A DNA stretch of 20,156 nucleotides from Kiritimatiellia bacterium (GTDB lineage: Bacteria > Verrucomicrobiota > Kiritimatiellia > RFP12 > DVOR01). The notes under the pieces were generated by a model. The model saw only the letters and a list, made by a program, of their open reading frames with translations. It ran no database searches and was not told the origin of the DNA. The DNA lies in the NCBI GenBank assembly GCA_900771325.1, contig CAAGNN010000009.1, forward strand, positions 1-20,156. The letters are read 5' to 3'. The position numbers and the translations under genes are program-made. Below, piece after piece: positions 6,650 through 13,578 of the stretch (positions within the stretch are counted from its first letter, which is position 1; each line of letters opens with the position of its first letter).

Positions 6650-7063
6650 ATGGGTATCGATTTTCAGACTGAATGGGAGGCGTTTAAGGCGCTTCCGAGC
6701 GAGGAGCGGCAGGGGGTCTTCAAGCGTTTGTATGGGCACTCGGGGGCGCACCTGCAGGAGACGCTCTTGGCGGAGTTGGTAAAAACACGGCTACAAGAGA
6801 TTCACCTTGGAGCGTTGTCGTCGGAGGAGGAGGCGCAATTGGAGGCCATTTGCACCCATGGCGGCGGGATTGTGACACTCAATCAGCATCAGACCATCCT
6901 CTATAGGCAATACAAGGGACATCGTTATGAGGTCAGGCAGTTAGAGAATGGCCTCTTTCGTTATAACGCGAAGAACTATCGAAGTCTTTCTGGTGTGGCG
7001 CGTGCAATTACGGGACAGCACACCAACGGACCGCGCTTCTTTAATCTTTCCAAGGCGAGGTAG
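6650..7063 (+). CDS. DUF2924 domain protein
   Basis: The 137-residue product has the C-terminal DUF2924 pattern: a basic, aromatic segment (YKGHRYEVRQLENG, then YRSLSGVARAITG at about 110-122) ending in NGPRFF. Proteins of this family are commonly encoded beside serine recombinases in mobile elements. Their role is not established; DNA binding or help to the recombinase is an inference. The N-terminal two thirds are helical and acidic. AAAGGAG at 6639-6645 supports ATG 6650. The stop codon directly abuts the recombinase start at 7064, so the two are translationally coupled. Confidence 0.85.
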   Translation: MGIDFQTEWEAFKALPSEERQGVFKRLYGHSGAHLQETLLAELVKTRLQEIHLGALSSEEEAQLEAICTHGGGIVTLNQHQTILYRQYKGHRYEVRQLENGLFRYNAKNYRSLSGVARAITGQHTNGPRFFNLSKAR

Positions 7064-8683
7064 ATGATGAACGAGAATAAACGCTGTGCCATCTACACGC
7101 GCAAGTCTGTCGATGAGGGGCTTGATGCGGAGTTTAACACCCTTGAAGCCCAGCGGAAATACTGCGAGGCTTATATTGCTAACCAACCCGGCTGGCACTT
7201 GTTGCCCGAGCGCTATGATGATGGCGGCTATTCGGGCGGAACTATGAACCGTCCAGCGATGAAGCGGTTGCTTGCGGATGTGGATGCCGGGAAGGTCGAT
7301 GTTATTGTGGCCTACAAGATTGACCGCCTCTCGCGCTCGATTGTGGACTTTGCCAACCTCTCCGCGCACTTGGAGTCCAAGGGTGTCTCGTTCGTCTTGG
7401 TAACCCAGAATGTCGATACGACCACCTCGATGGGGCGAATGCAACTCAACCTGTTGATGACCTTTGCGCAGTTCGAGCGGGAGATGAGTTCTGACCGCAT
7501 TCGCGACAAGGTGCGCCTGATGCGCCAGCGTGGTATGTGGACCGGCGGACACAATCCCTACGGCTACCTCTCACAAGACCGACACCTCGTCATCATTCCG
7601 GCGGAGGCCGCTGTGGTTCGCCGGATTTTTGATGACTACATCCGCTTGGGTTCCCCGATTACGATTGCCCGCACGCTCAACCGAGAAGGGGTTATTTATC
7701 GAGATCAAAAGCCTTGGACGGTCAAGACCATTCAACGGCTATTGCACAACCCGATCTATGTCGGTAAGGTTACCCATAATCAGGATATTTACGATGGCGA
7801 ACACGACCCCATCGTCACCCCTAAACAGTGGGAACAGGTGCAGAACACGCGTGGCATTCGCATCCCATTACTGGCGATGGAGAAGCCGAATGAGGTTTCG
7901 CTGTTACAAGGCAAACTAGTCTGCGGAACTTGTGGGCATACGATGCATCACGAAATCCATCAGCGCGACACGCGCATCTATCGCTACTATATTTGCCGCA
8001 GACAAAGCACAGGCGAATTACCGGATAATCGCTGTAAGGTTCGGCGCTTGCCCGCAGCGCCCTTGGAGCGTGAGGTCTTCGCCATCCTGCAAACAGAGTT
8101 GACCAACGCCAAGGTTGCCGCCGAGGTCGGGCGTCTGTTGGAGAGCACTGACCCAACGGACATCCTACAGCGTCTGGATGTCCCCGAACTGCGTGAAATC
8201 CTAACGCCCACCGAGTGCAACCGATTCATTGAGTTGCTAATCCGCAAAGTGGAAGTGAATGAGGAAGGATTGAAGTTGACGCTCAATGGGGAAGCGCTGA
8301 CCGGCAACAAGGAGGCACATGACCTTGTCAAGACGATTCCTCTTCGATGCATTCACGTCTCTGCGAGAATCAACCTCACCGTTGAGAACCGCGAGACCGT
8401 CCTCACCCCCGAAGTCGTCTCCATCTTGATGGCCATTCAGACGGCTCGCAAGTGGAAACGATGGCTCGTCAATGGCACCGTCCGTTCTCTCTATAGCCTC
8501 TCCAAACGGCTTAACTATGACAAACGATACATTCAACGGCGATTTAGACTCGCCTTCCTCTCGCCGCGTATCATCCTCGCCTTGATGAACCAAAACATCA
8601 CCACTCCCCTTAGCCTAGCCAAACTTGGAGCCATCGCCACATTGCCTTGGCCGGAGCAAGAGAAGTCGCTAGGGCTTTCGTAA
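7064..8683 (+). CDS. Large serine recombinase (site-specific integrase)
   Basis: This is the integrase of the element. Large serine recombinases integrate and excise DNA between short attP and attB sites through a serine-DNA covalent intermediate. The 539-residue product has the resolvase domain (about 8-150) with nucleophile S15 in YTRKSVDEG, the DGGYSGGTMNRP loop, and the arginine-rich YKIDRLSRS (84-92). A recombinase domain follows (about 165-270). A zinc ribbon has C287, C290, C311 and C324. The C-terminal part contains an HTH-like segment near 475-500. ATG at 7064 is followed by a second ATG at 7067; either could be used. The nearest upstream gene-free DNA (6150-6494) is a plausible place for one attachment site. 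No separate excision factor is recognised; the DUF2924 and HARE-HTH neighbours are candidates. Confidence 0.95.
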   Translation: MMNENKRCAIYTRKSVDEGLDAEFNTLEAQRKYCEAYIANQPGWHLLPERYDDGGYSGGTMNRPAMKRLLADVDAGKVDVIVAYKIDRLSRSIVDFANLSAHLESKGVSFVLVTQNVDTTTSMGRMQLNLLMTFAQFEREMSSDRIRDKVRLMRQRGMWTGGHNPYGYLSQDRHLVIIPAEAAVVRRIFDDYIRLGSPITIARTLNREGVIYRDQKPWTVKTIQRLLHNPIYVGKVTHNQDIYDGEHDPIVTPKQWEQVQNTRGIRIPLLAMEKPNEVSLLQGKLVCGTCGHTMHHEIHQRDTRIYRYYICRRQSTGELPDNRCKVRRLPAAPLEREVFAILQTELTNAKVAAEVGRLLESTDPTDILQRLDVPELREILTPTECNRFIELLIRKVEVNEEGLKLTLNGEALTGNKEAHDLVKTIPLRCIHVSARINLTVENRETVLTPEVVSILMAIQTARKWKRWLVNGTVRSLYSLSKRLNYDKRYIQRRFRLAFLSPRIILALMNQNITTPLSLAKLGAIATLPWPEQEKSLGLS

Positions 8684-8689
8684 ACGCCT

Positions 8690-9097
8690 ATGAAAGAGAT
8701 CCCCCTCCAATTCACCGTGCTTGTCCGCATTGGCAGTAACACCTGTTATGGCACGCTCTTTAAGCGCAACGCGCGCGGAAACTGCCTCATTCGCTTTCAC
8801 GGCAGCGGACGCGAACGATGGGTCAAAGCCGCCTGTGTCAGCCTCTGCACAACCATCCATCGTCGCCCAAAAGGCCTCCTCGCCATCGCCCTTGAGACCC
8901 TACGCGAAGCCGGGCACCCCCTAACGGCCGGCGAGATTATCCATCTCATCCTGACGCGCAATCTTTGGCAGCCACGCACAGGCAAAACGCCGCGCCTTAC
9001 GCTCTACGCCATGCTCCACACAGCCGCTCGCCAACCTGTCCCCGAGGTCATCCACCTCCCCGATGGCACTTGGCAAATCCCCTATCGCCCGTCATAG
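8690..9097 (+). CDS. HARE-HTH domain protein
   Basis: The 135-residue product has a C-terminal HARE-HTH (HB1/ASXL-type) winged-helix region at about 60-115: LLAIALETLREAGHPLTAGEI followed by TPRLTLYAMLHTAAR. This domain occurs in chromatin factors, RNA polymerase delta subunit and restriction enzymes, and is thought to sense or bind DNA. The N-terminal 50 residues look like a small beta-rich domain. It starts 6 nt after the recombinase stop, in the same operon. Its 3' end overlaps the convergent 9082-10065 gene by 16 nt. A role as accessory factor or regulator of integration is inference. Confidence 0.75.
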   Translation: MKEIPLQFTVLVRIGSNTCYGTLFKRNARGNCLIRFHGSGRERWVKAACVSLCTTIHRRPKGLLAIALETLREAGHPLTAGEIIHLILTRNLWQPRTGKTPRLTLYAMLHTAARQPVPEVIHLPDGTWQIPYRPS

Positions 9098-10065
9098 GCG
9101 ATGTTGTCGTTATATCGGCACTTCCCAGAGGCTTTGAGTCTGGTCCCGTTATCCGCTATTCTTGCCGCAATCCGCTCGCGATCGTAATCACAAAGGGTTT
9201 TTAAATCCCAGTGGCCAAGGAGAAATGTGAACTCTTGTGAGTAGAAGAGGCTTTTGGGGTCTTTGAGGTGTTTGAGGTCTCTGAAAAGGGTGCGCAGATT
9301 GGGCACTTGCTCAGAGGGATGAGCGCGTTCCATCCACGCCGTGAAGTCTTTTGGGTTTGGCTCTGCCGGCGAGAGCGTATCAGCGCGATCGGACTGGATT
9401 TCCTCTAAGCGCGCATAGACGAACTCGTGCCACCGCATACAGCGCAACGCCGGTGCCTCCTGTCGCTTTGTCGGCTGGGGGGGCTTTTCCTTGAGCGGAG
9501 GCGCAACGCGCTCCAAAATGTCCCATTGAATCGCAAGGTCGGTGGTCGTCAGCGTAAAGACCTCTTGTAGCGTGAGCACCTTGTTCGTCCAGCGCACATT
9601 CGTGATATCGGGCGGCATCACAGTAAAGATGAGGGCATTTGCGGGGTCAGCGTGTGTGGCGGAGCAAATGTCATTGGTAACACGGCGGGCATAAAAGAGT
9701 TTTTGTCCGTGATAGTTCCCAATCTGCCACAACCCGGCGCAGACTACACGTGCAGGACTGCCCCCAATGAGACGCGAGAGGGTCTCAACAATTCCGTGGT
9801 CATTCAGTTGATAAAGAGAAAGCTCATCCGCTTTGGGCTGGACATACCCATGTTCAATGCACCACACATCGCCATCCACAATCTCCCCCATTCTTCCACA
9901 CTCTGGGCAAGGTCCCATCGTGCGCTCTCTGTCATAACACAGAATGTGAAAGTGAATGAGGGGGTTCTCCTGCGAGCCAAGTTCCGCTAGCGTGAAACAC
10001 GGTTCTCTGCAGGCACCTAGCCGTTGCATGATGAGTTCCAACTTCAACACGCAACGATTCCCCAT
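9082..10065 (-). CDS. Unrecognised protein with zinc-ribbon-like motif
   Basis: I do not recognise this 327-residue family. Visible features are a putative zinc site, CPEC (C53, C56) with C69 and H72 in CIEHG, and further cysteines in the first 45 residues. The middle is beta-rich (ARVVCAGLWQIGNYHG at 105-120). The C-terminal half is charged and helical with a WHEFVYARLEEIQ segment. It has no signal peptide or membrane segment. The start at 10065 overlaps the upstream gene by 22 nt. ATG at 10029, 14 nt after that gene's stop, is an alternative and gives 315 residues. It is the last gene of the minus-strand cassette and meets the HARE-HTH gene head-on with overlapping stops. A cargo role, for example in defence, is speculation from position only. 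Confidence 0.75.
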   Translation of the reverse strand: MGNRCVLKLELIMQRLGACREPCFTLAELGSQENPLIHFHILCYDRERTMGPCPECGRMGEIVDGDVWCIEHGYVQPKADELSLYQLNDHGIVETLSRLIGGSPARVVCAGLWQIGNYHGQKLFYARRVTNDICSATHADPANALIFTVMPPDITNVRWTNKVLTLQEVFTLTTTDLAIQWDILERVAPPLKEKPPQPTKRQEAPALRCMRWHEFVYARLEEIQSDRADTLSPAEPNPKDFTAWMERAHPSEQVPNLRTLFRDLKHLKDPKSLFYSQEFTFLLGHWDLKTLCDYDRERIAARIADNGTRLKASGKCRYNDNIAYDGR

Positions 10066-11228
10066 ACTTCAAGGCAGCGCAAGAGCGGCTTGCGGACGGA
10101 GACATCCTTCGCCTTAAGGTCACACCCCGTCTTTGTAATCGTAAGCGTCTGCTGGGAACGTTTGCCATAGCGGTCGCTCAAGTGCACACGAATCTTCACC
10201 TGGAAGATTTCTGCTGCAGTAAGATTACAGTTTCCAGGGTGAATGATTTCCGCGACCGCTTCGCGCGCGTCCGTAGGCGTTTCTGGGGTGCCAAAAACGA
10301 GCGTGTTCTTATTAGGCAAACAATAGCTCACTTCCGTCACGCGCGCATCAAGCACATCGGAAAAGGAAGGGATAGGCAACCGCTTCTCGCCCGCGAGTTG
10401 GCTGAGGCGATATTGGGGGCAGTCCGTAATCTCTACGCCACACTGAGCGTCCTTGAGCCTCCGTGCAAAAATCTCGCAGAGCCTCTCACGGTCCTTCCGT
10501 TGGAGTCCCCGATAATAGATGGCAAGTGTGCGTTGTTGAGGAGAACAGCGAAAATAGGCCTCTCGAGGCAAATCAACAGCCTTAACTACCTTCTTGCCCT
10601 GCTCCATTTGCGTTTGCGAGCGCAGGTTATTGGAGATATAGCAGATGACTTGCTCGCAGCCATCTACCTCTGTAATCTCTACATCCACACTTTCTGCGAC
10701 CCCTTCCCTACGCGCCTTCAAGATAGTTGTAAGGTCACGCTTGAAAGCGGGCAAGGCCTCTTGCTTAATGCCTTGCATCATCTCTTTGCCGGAGGCTGTA
10801 GATAAACGATAGACATACCACTGATTCGTCGGCAAGGCCGTTGCGCGCGCCACATGCACTAACCGGCGCCACGCCTCCGGGTGATTGAGATATACCCACA
10901 TCACAAGGTTCTCAACCGTCAGTCCACGAACCTCCTCCGGCACCTCGGTGTGCAATACGCTCGAGACTTGCTGCACCACATCACTATAAATGGCAGGCGC
11001 TTGACAGACTGCAAAAATCTCCTCCAAATCACCGCCAACCTGTTGCTTTTCCACATCATCGTTAGACAACGCATTATAGCAATCAATTACATCTGATGTG
11101 GTGAATAAATCCCGATTCCAATCAATCGTTCTCGCCTGATTCGGCAAGAAACGCTCAAAGAACTCCTGCACAAACTTGATGTCCAAGGCTTGAAAGAGCG
11201 CCTTGGGTGAAAACCCCTTATAGGCCAT
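10044..11228 (-). CDS. Unrecognised 394-aa protein of the minus-strand cassette
   Basis: This is the largest gene of the cassette and I cannot assign it to a family. The first 150 residues look mostly helical (KALFQALDIKFVQEFFERFL; LEEIFAVCQAPAIYSDVVQQ). The rest alternates predicted strands and charged helices, for example DRERLCEIFARRLKDAQ. No Walker, nuclease, methylase or HTH motif stands out, and there is no membrane segment. ATG at 11228 lies 3 nt after the upstream stop, with GAGGAAG in the preceding codons. Its own 3' end overlaps the next gene by 22 nt. This tight packing suggests that the three products act together. Confidence 0.75.
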   Translation of the reverse strand: MAYKGFSPKALFQALDIKFVQEFFERFLPNQARTIDWNRDLFTTSDVIDCYNALSNDDVEKQQVGGDLEEIFAVCQAPAIYSDVVQQVSSVLHTEVPEEVRGLTVENLVMWVYLNHPEAWRRLVHVARATALPTNQWYVYRLSTASGKEMMQGIKQEALPAFKRDLTTILKARREGVAESVDVEITEVDGCEQVICYISNNLRSQTQMEQGKKVVKAVDLPREAYFRCSPQQRTLAIYYRGLQRKDRERLCEIFARRLKDAQCGVEITDCPQYRLSQLAGEKRLPIPSFSDVLDARVTEVSYCLPNKNTLVFGTPETPTDAREAVAEIIHPGNCNLTAAEIFQVKIRVHLSDRYGKRSQQTLTITKTGCDLKAKDVSVRKPLLRCLEVWGIVAC

Positions 11229-11231
11229 AGG

Positions 11232-11639
11232 CTATTCTTCCTCTTCTAAGTCTTCCTTACTCCCACGCTCCAGAATGCGACGTGAACATTTAAAGACCTT
11301 CATGCCTTCAAACTCTTCATCCAACTCCACAATGTCGTAAATCACGCGCTTCGTGCGATAATCAATCTGCCGTTCATCAAAGTAATTCTTCATCCGAAGA
11401 TAATAATACGGTCCAGACTTACGCAACGAAAACCCGCGCTCATCGCCCGGAGGCGCAACCACGGCACCCAAATTCCCACCGTCCGCCTCAAAGAAGATGA
11501 CGGACTGATTATCCTCAAGACCCATCAACCGTTGAGCATCCGCCGAGAAAGCAAGCCGCCCTTGCAATTGTACAGTGGCCTTCGCTGTTCGAGAAAGGCG
11601 CTTGGCATTGAGCATTTTGCCTGTATCGATAAATGACAT
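11232..11639 (-). CDS. Small protein, possibly AbrB-like DNA-binding
   Basis: The 135-residue product begins with a basic segment (NAKRLSRTAKATVQLQ), then GRLAFSADAQRLMGL and a beta-rich stretch (QSVIFFEAD; GPYYYLRMKNYFD). This spacing resembles the swapped-hairpin, AbrB-like organisation, but the match is loose. The tail is acidic (KEDLEEEE). ATG at 11639 has an excellent GGAGGT six bases away. A longer start at 11672 would lie at the promoter -10 and is rejected. It is the first gene of the cassette and the one nearest the dyad-rich control region, so it could be the regulator of the divergent promoters. That role is inferred from position. Confidence 0.75.
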   Translation of the reverse strand: MSFIDTGKMLNAKRLSRTAKATVQLQGRLAFSADAQRLMGLEDNQSVIFFEADGGNLGAVVAPPGDERGFSLRKSGPYYYLRMKNYFDERQIDYRTKRVIYDIVELDEEFEGMKVFKCSRRILERGSKEDLEEEE

Positions 11640-11670
11640 AACAGAACCTCCGTGTTTTAGAAACGCCGAC

Positions 11671-11698
11671 ATTATAACAAAAGAGAAAACATCTGCAA
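11671..11698 (-). promoter_or_regulatory. Promoter of the minus-strand cassette
   Basis: On the minus strand TTGCAG (11693-11698) and TATAAT (11671-11676) are 16 bp apart. A TG one base before the -10 makes it an extended -10 promoter. The leader before the ATG at 11639 is about 25 nt and contains GGAGGT. Confidence 0.75.
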
Positions 11699-11737
11699 TA
11701 GACGCTAGAAAGTTCGTAATAAATGGGTAAACTTCTG

Positions 11738-11763
11738 TTTTGTTAGGTGTAAAACTAACAAAA
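11738..11763. promoter_or_regulatory. Dyad 1: TTTTGTTAG / CTAACAAAA
   Basis: A perfect 9-bp inverted repeat (11738-11746 and 11755-11763) with an 8-nt centre lies upstream of the cassette promoter. It is operator-like by position and symmetry. Confidence 0.55.
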
Positions 11764-11780
11764 TCAGCCCGTATCTGAAT

Positions 11781-11800
11781 GTCTTATGACGGGATAAGAC
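11781..11800. promoter_or_regulatory. Dyad 2: GTCTTAT / ATAAGAC
   Basis: A perfect 7-bp inverted repeat with a 6-nt centre gives a 20-bp site, the size of a typical repressor operator. It is unlike dyads 3 and 4 in sequence, so it may bind a different protein. Confidence 0.5.
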
Positions 11801-11820
11801 GGCTTGGTGTGTTTTCTGAG

Positions 11821-11865
11821 TTAGTGACACGAGTTTATTTCACTTCACTGATTTCGTGTCACTAA
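11821..11865. promoter_or_regulatory. Dyad 3: TTAGTGACACGA / TCGTGTCACTAA
   Basis: A perfect 12-bp inverted repeat (11821-11832 and 11854-11865) is separated by 21 bp, about two helical turns. Its GTGACA/TGTCAC half-sites are related to those of dyad 4. The right arm lies just upstream of the plus-strand -10 box, so a bound protein could act on RNA polymerase. Confidence 0.65.
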
Positions 11866-11886
11866 AGGCTGTTCTCTGTTTATATT

Positions 11887-11892
11887 TATAAT
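11887..11892 (+). promoter_or_regulatory. -10 box of the sigma-like gene
   Basis: TATAAT lies on the plus strand about 105 bp before ATG 11999. No good -35 element is found 16-18 bp upstream. The position is occupied by the end of dyad 3, which fits an activator-dependent or weak promoter. Confidence 0.55.
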
Positions 11893-11903
11893 GGGATATT
11901 TTG

Positions 11904-11923
11904 TGACATGAAGTGTCATGTCA
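11904..11923. promoter_or_regulatory. Dyad 4: TGACATG / CATGTCA at the start of transcription
   Basis: A perfect 7-bp inverted repeat has a 6-nt centre. It begins about 12 bp after the -10 box, so it covers the start of the rightward transcript, as a repressor operator would. TGTCA recurs at 11932. Confidence 0.6.
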
Positions 11924-11998
11924 TTTTTTCGTGTCATTCCAGTGGCGTTGTCAGAGAGCGCAATTCCGCGCATCTCGGTTCACAAAGGAAACTCGAAA

Positions 11999-12574
11999 AT
12001 GACTGACACGGAAAAATCCACCTTCTCAACCCTCATCGGCGATAAACCTACACGGAAGATGATCTTCTACATCAGCGCCTTTATTCGCTATGGAATATGC
12101 AAAAGGGAGGATGAACTAGATCTCGCGCACGACTTTCTTTTAGTCTGCCTTAAAGCAATTTCCAACCAAAATAAACGCGCTTCAACCGATAGCGCTTACT
12201 TATGCCATTGCATTCGCCATGCGGCAGGACGCTTCTATATCCGGTTAAAACGCCATCATGACGAAGCGGTGGCATGGGAGACAGCAATAGAAAAGCACAA
12301 AAGCGACGGCGATGAAGCTGAGGTTTCGCACCCCTTTATCAATCTCCATACCGACTACAACATGCACCCTGTTTGGCAGGGAATCGATTATGAGACTGTG
12401 CGAGAGGCTGTCCAGCGGCTTCCCAGAGCAGCCCGAGAAATTATGCTCTTTACACTTGAAAATGGGAGTGCCGTGACGATGACCTGTCTCGCTTTTGGCA
12501 AACCGAGCAACTTCTACCAGCGGAAAATCCTTCCCCAACTCAAAAAAATGCTGCTTTCTGAAATTTCTATGTAA
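11999..12574 (+). CDS. Sigma-70/ECF-like regulatory protein
   Basis: The 191-residue product has the size and two-part layout of a small sigma factor. Residues 36-95 resemble region 2 (DELDLAHDFLLVCLKA, then SAYLCHCIRHAAGRFYIRLKRHHDE). Residues 132-185 resemble region 4 (REAVQRLPRAAREIMLFTLENG, then an HTH-like segment). The similarity is by pattern only and is weak in the promoter-reading helix. ATG at 11999 has AAAGGA upstream; a longer start at 11918 falls inside dyad 4 and is unlikely. It is divergent from the cassette and lies just before the replication operon, so it could be an element-specific regulator that turns that operon on. A phage-type regulator unrelated to sigma factors remains possible. 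Confidence 0.6.
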   Translation: MTDTEKSTFSTLIGDKPTRKMIFYISAFIRYGICKREDELDLAHDFLLVCLKAISNQNKRASTDSAYLCHCIRHAAGRFYIRLKRHHDEAVAWETAIEKHKSDGDEAEVSHPFINLHTDYNMHPVWQGIDYETVREAVQRLPRAAREIMLFTLENGSAVTMTCLAFGKPSNFYQRKILPQLKKMLLSEISM

Positions 12575-12606
12575 AAAAAGTTGCCCTTATGTCTTTTAGG
12601 GAAAGT
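12564..12606 (+). repeat. 43-nt leader repeat, copy B
   Basis: This is the second copy of the 6452-6494 sequence. It overlaps the stop codon of the sigma-like gene and precedes the replication operon. It shares GTCTTTTAGGGAAAGT exactly with copy A. Confidence 0.9.
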
Positions 12607-12627
12607 GTCACCACCAGCTATACCCAA

Positions 12628-12744
12628 ATGAAAGGCCCCTACTATGAAATCGATCCACACAGCGAAGGTCAAAAAATCCTGCTCTACCTTCCCTCTTTTT
12701 CTCACCCTCTTAATGTTTTTTGCATAGGAGAAACATACCAATGA
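12628..12744 (+). CDS. Possible small ORF (38 aa) before the replication operon
   Basis: A 38-codon ORF runs from ATG 12628 to TGA 12744, and its stop overlaps the next gene's start as ATGA (12741-12744). The overlap suggests translational coupling. It has no clear Shine-Dalgarno and no recognisable domain (starts MKGPYYEIDPHSEGQ). An untranslated leader is the alternative. Confidence 0.3.
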   Translation: MKGPYYEIDPHSEGQKILLYLPSFSHPLNVFCIGETYQ

Positions 12745-13556
12745 AACCGCATGACATTCTGAAGCTGTTGATTGACGAACCCGAAGCGGCCTATCACGGC
12801 CAGACGCGGCGAGGAGAGTATCTCTCGAGCCACCTGCTGGCGGATTTCCGCCGTTGCCCGGCGTTTTACCGCCGTAAACTCCTTGGTCAGGTGCCCGACA
12901 AACGCTCGGCGGCCTACGACCTCGGGCGCGCGGCCCACAAACTCATCCTTGAAGGGAATGCGGCCTTTGATGAAGCCTACCTCGTGTCCGACGGCCCGCT
13001 CAACCCCAAGACTCAGCAGCCCTACGGGCGCACCACCAAGGCCTACGCTGATTGGCTTGAAGGGCAGGACCGCGAGATTATCTCGACGGCAGACCGCGAC
13101 TACCTCGAACACTTGCGCTCGGCGGTCATGGCGAATGTTGAGGCTACTAACCTGCTCAAGACAGGCGTGTGCGAGAGCGTGGTTCGTGCGCCGATTGCGG
13201 GTGAACCGTGCCATATCCGAATGGACTGGTTTAACCCCGAAATGGGCATCGTCGACCTCAAGACGGCCGCCGACCTTGATTTCTTCGAACACGACATCCG
13301 CCGCTACGGCTATGTCCTGCAGATGGCCTTCTACCGCGCGGTCCTGCGTGAAGCGACTGGCTTTGAGGCCCCGGTCTACATCATTGGCGTAGAGAAGGCC
13401 GAGCCCTTCCGCGCGGGCGTCTGGTTCATCTTCCCCGATGTGCTTGACGAGGCCGAGAAGGTCAACCTCGCGGCCATCAAGCGCCTTCGCAAATGTCGCG
13501 CCTCCGACCAATGGGAGACTGGCTTTGAAGCTCCCCGCGCCATCGTTTCGCTTTAA
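12741..13556 (+). CDS. RecE-like PD-(D/E)XK exonuclease (PDDEXK_12 type)
   Basis: The family acts as a 5'-3' double-strand exonuclease that makes 3' single-stranded tails for phage recombination by annealing. The 271-residue product shows the typical N-terminal GRAAHKLIL (H66), the nuclease core RMDWF...IVDLKTA (D162, D172, K174), and YGYVLQMAFYR (Y191, Q194, Y198) after it. This order matches RecE C-terminal nucleases and the putative exodeoxyribonuclease VIII-like family. ATG at 12741 has AGGAG at 12726-12730. It is the first firm gene of the replication operon and is followed by an ATPase that may serve with it. Confidence 0.87.
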   Translation: MKPHDILKLLIDEPEAAYHGQTRRGEYLSSHLLADFRRCPAFYRRKLLGQVPDKRSAAYDLGRAAHKLILEGNAAFDEAYLVSDGPLNPKTQQPYGRTTKAYADWLEGQDREIISTADRDYLEHLRSAVMANVEATNLLKTGVCESVVRAPIAGEPCHIRMDWFNPEMGIVDLKTAADLDFFEHDIRRYGYVLQMAFYRAVLREATGFEAPVYIIGVEKAEPFRAGVWFIFPDVLDEAEKVNLAAIKRLRKCRASDQWETGFEAPRAIVSL

Positions 13557-13578
13557 CCCAATCAGAAAGGAAAACACC

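Noticed and set aside
10182..10805. 207-aa plus-strand frame
   Set aside because: It is the antisense shadow of the 394-aa cassette gene, without a ribosome-binding site or domain.
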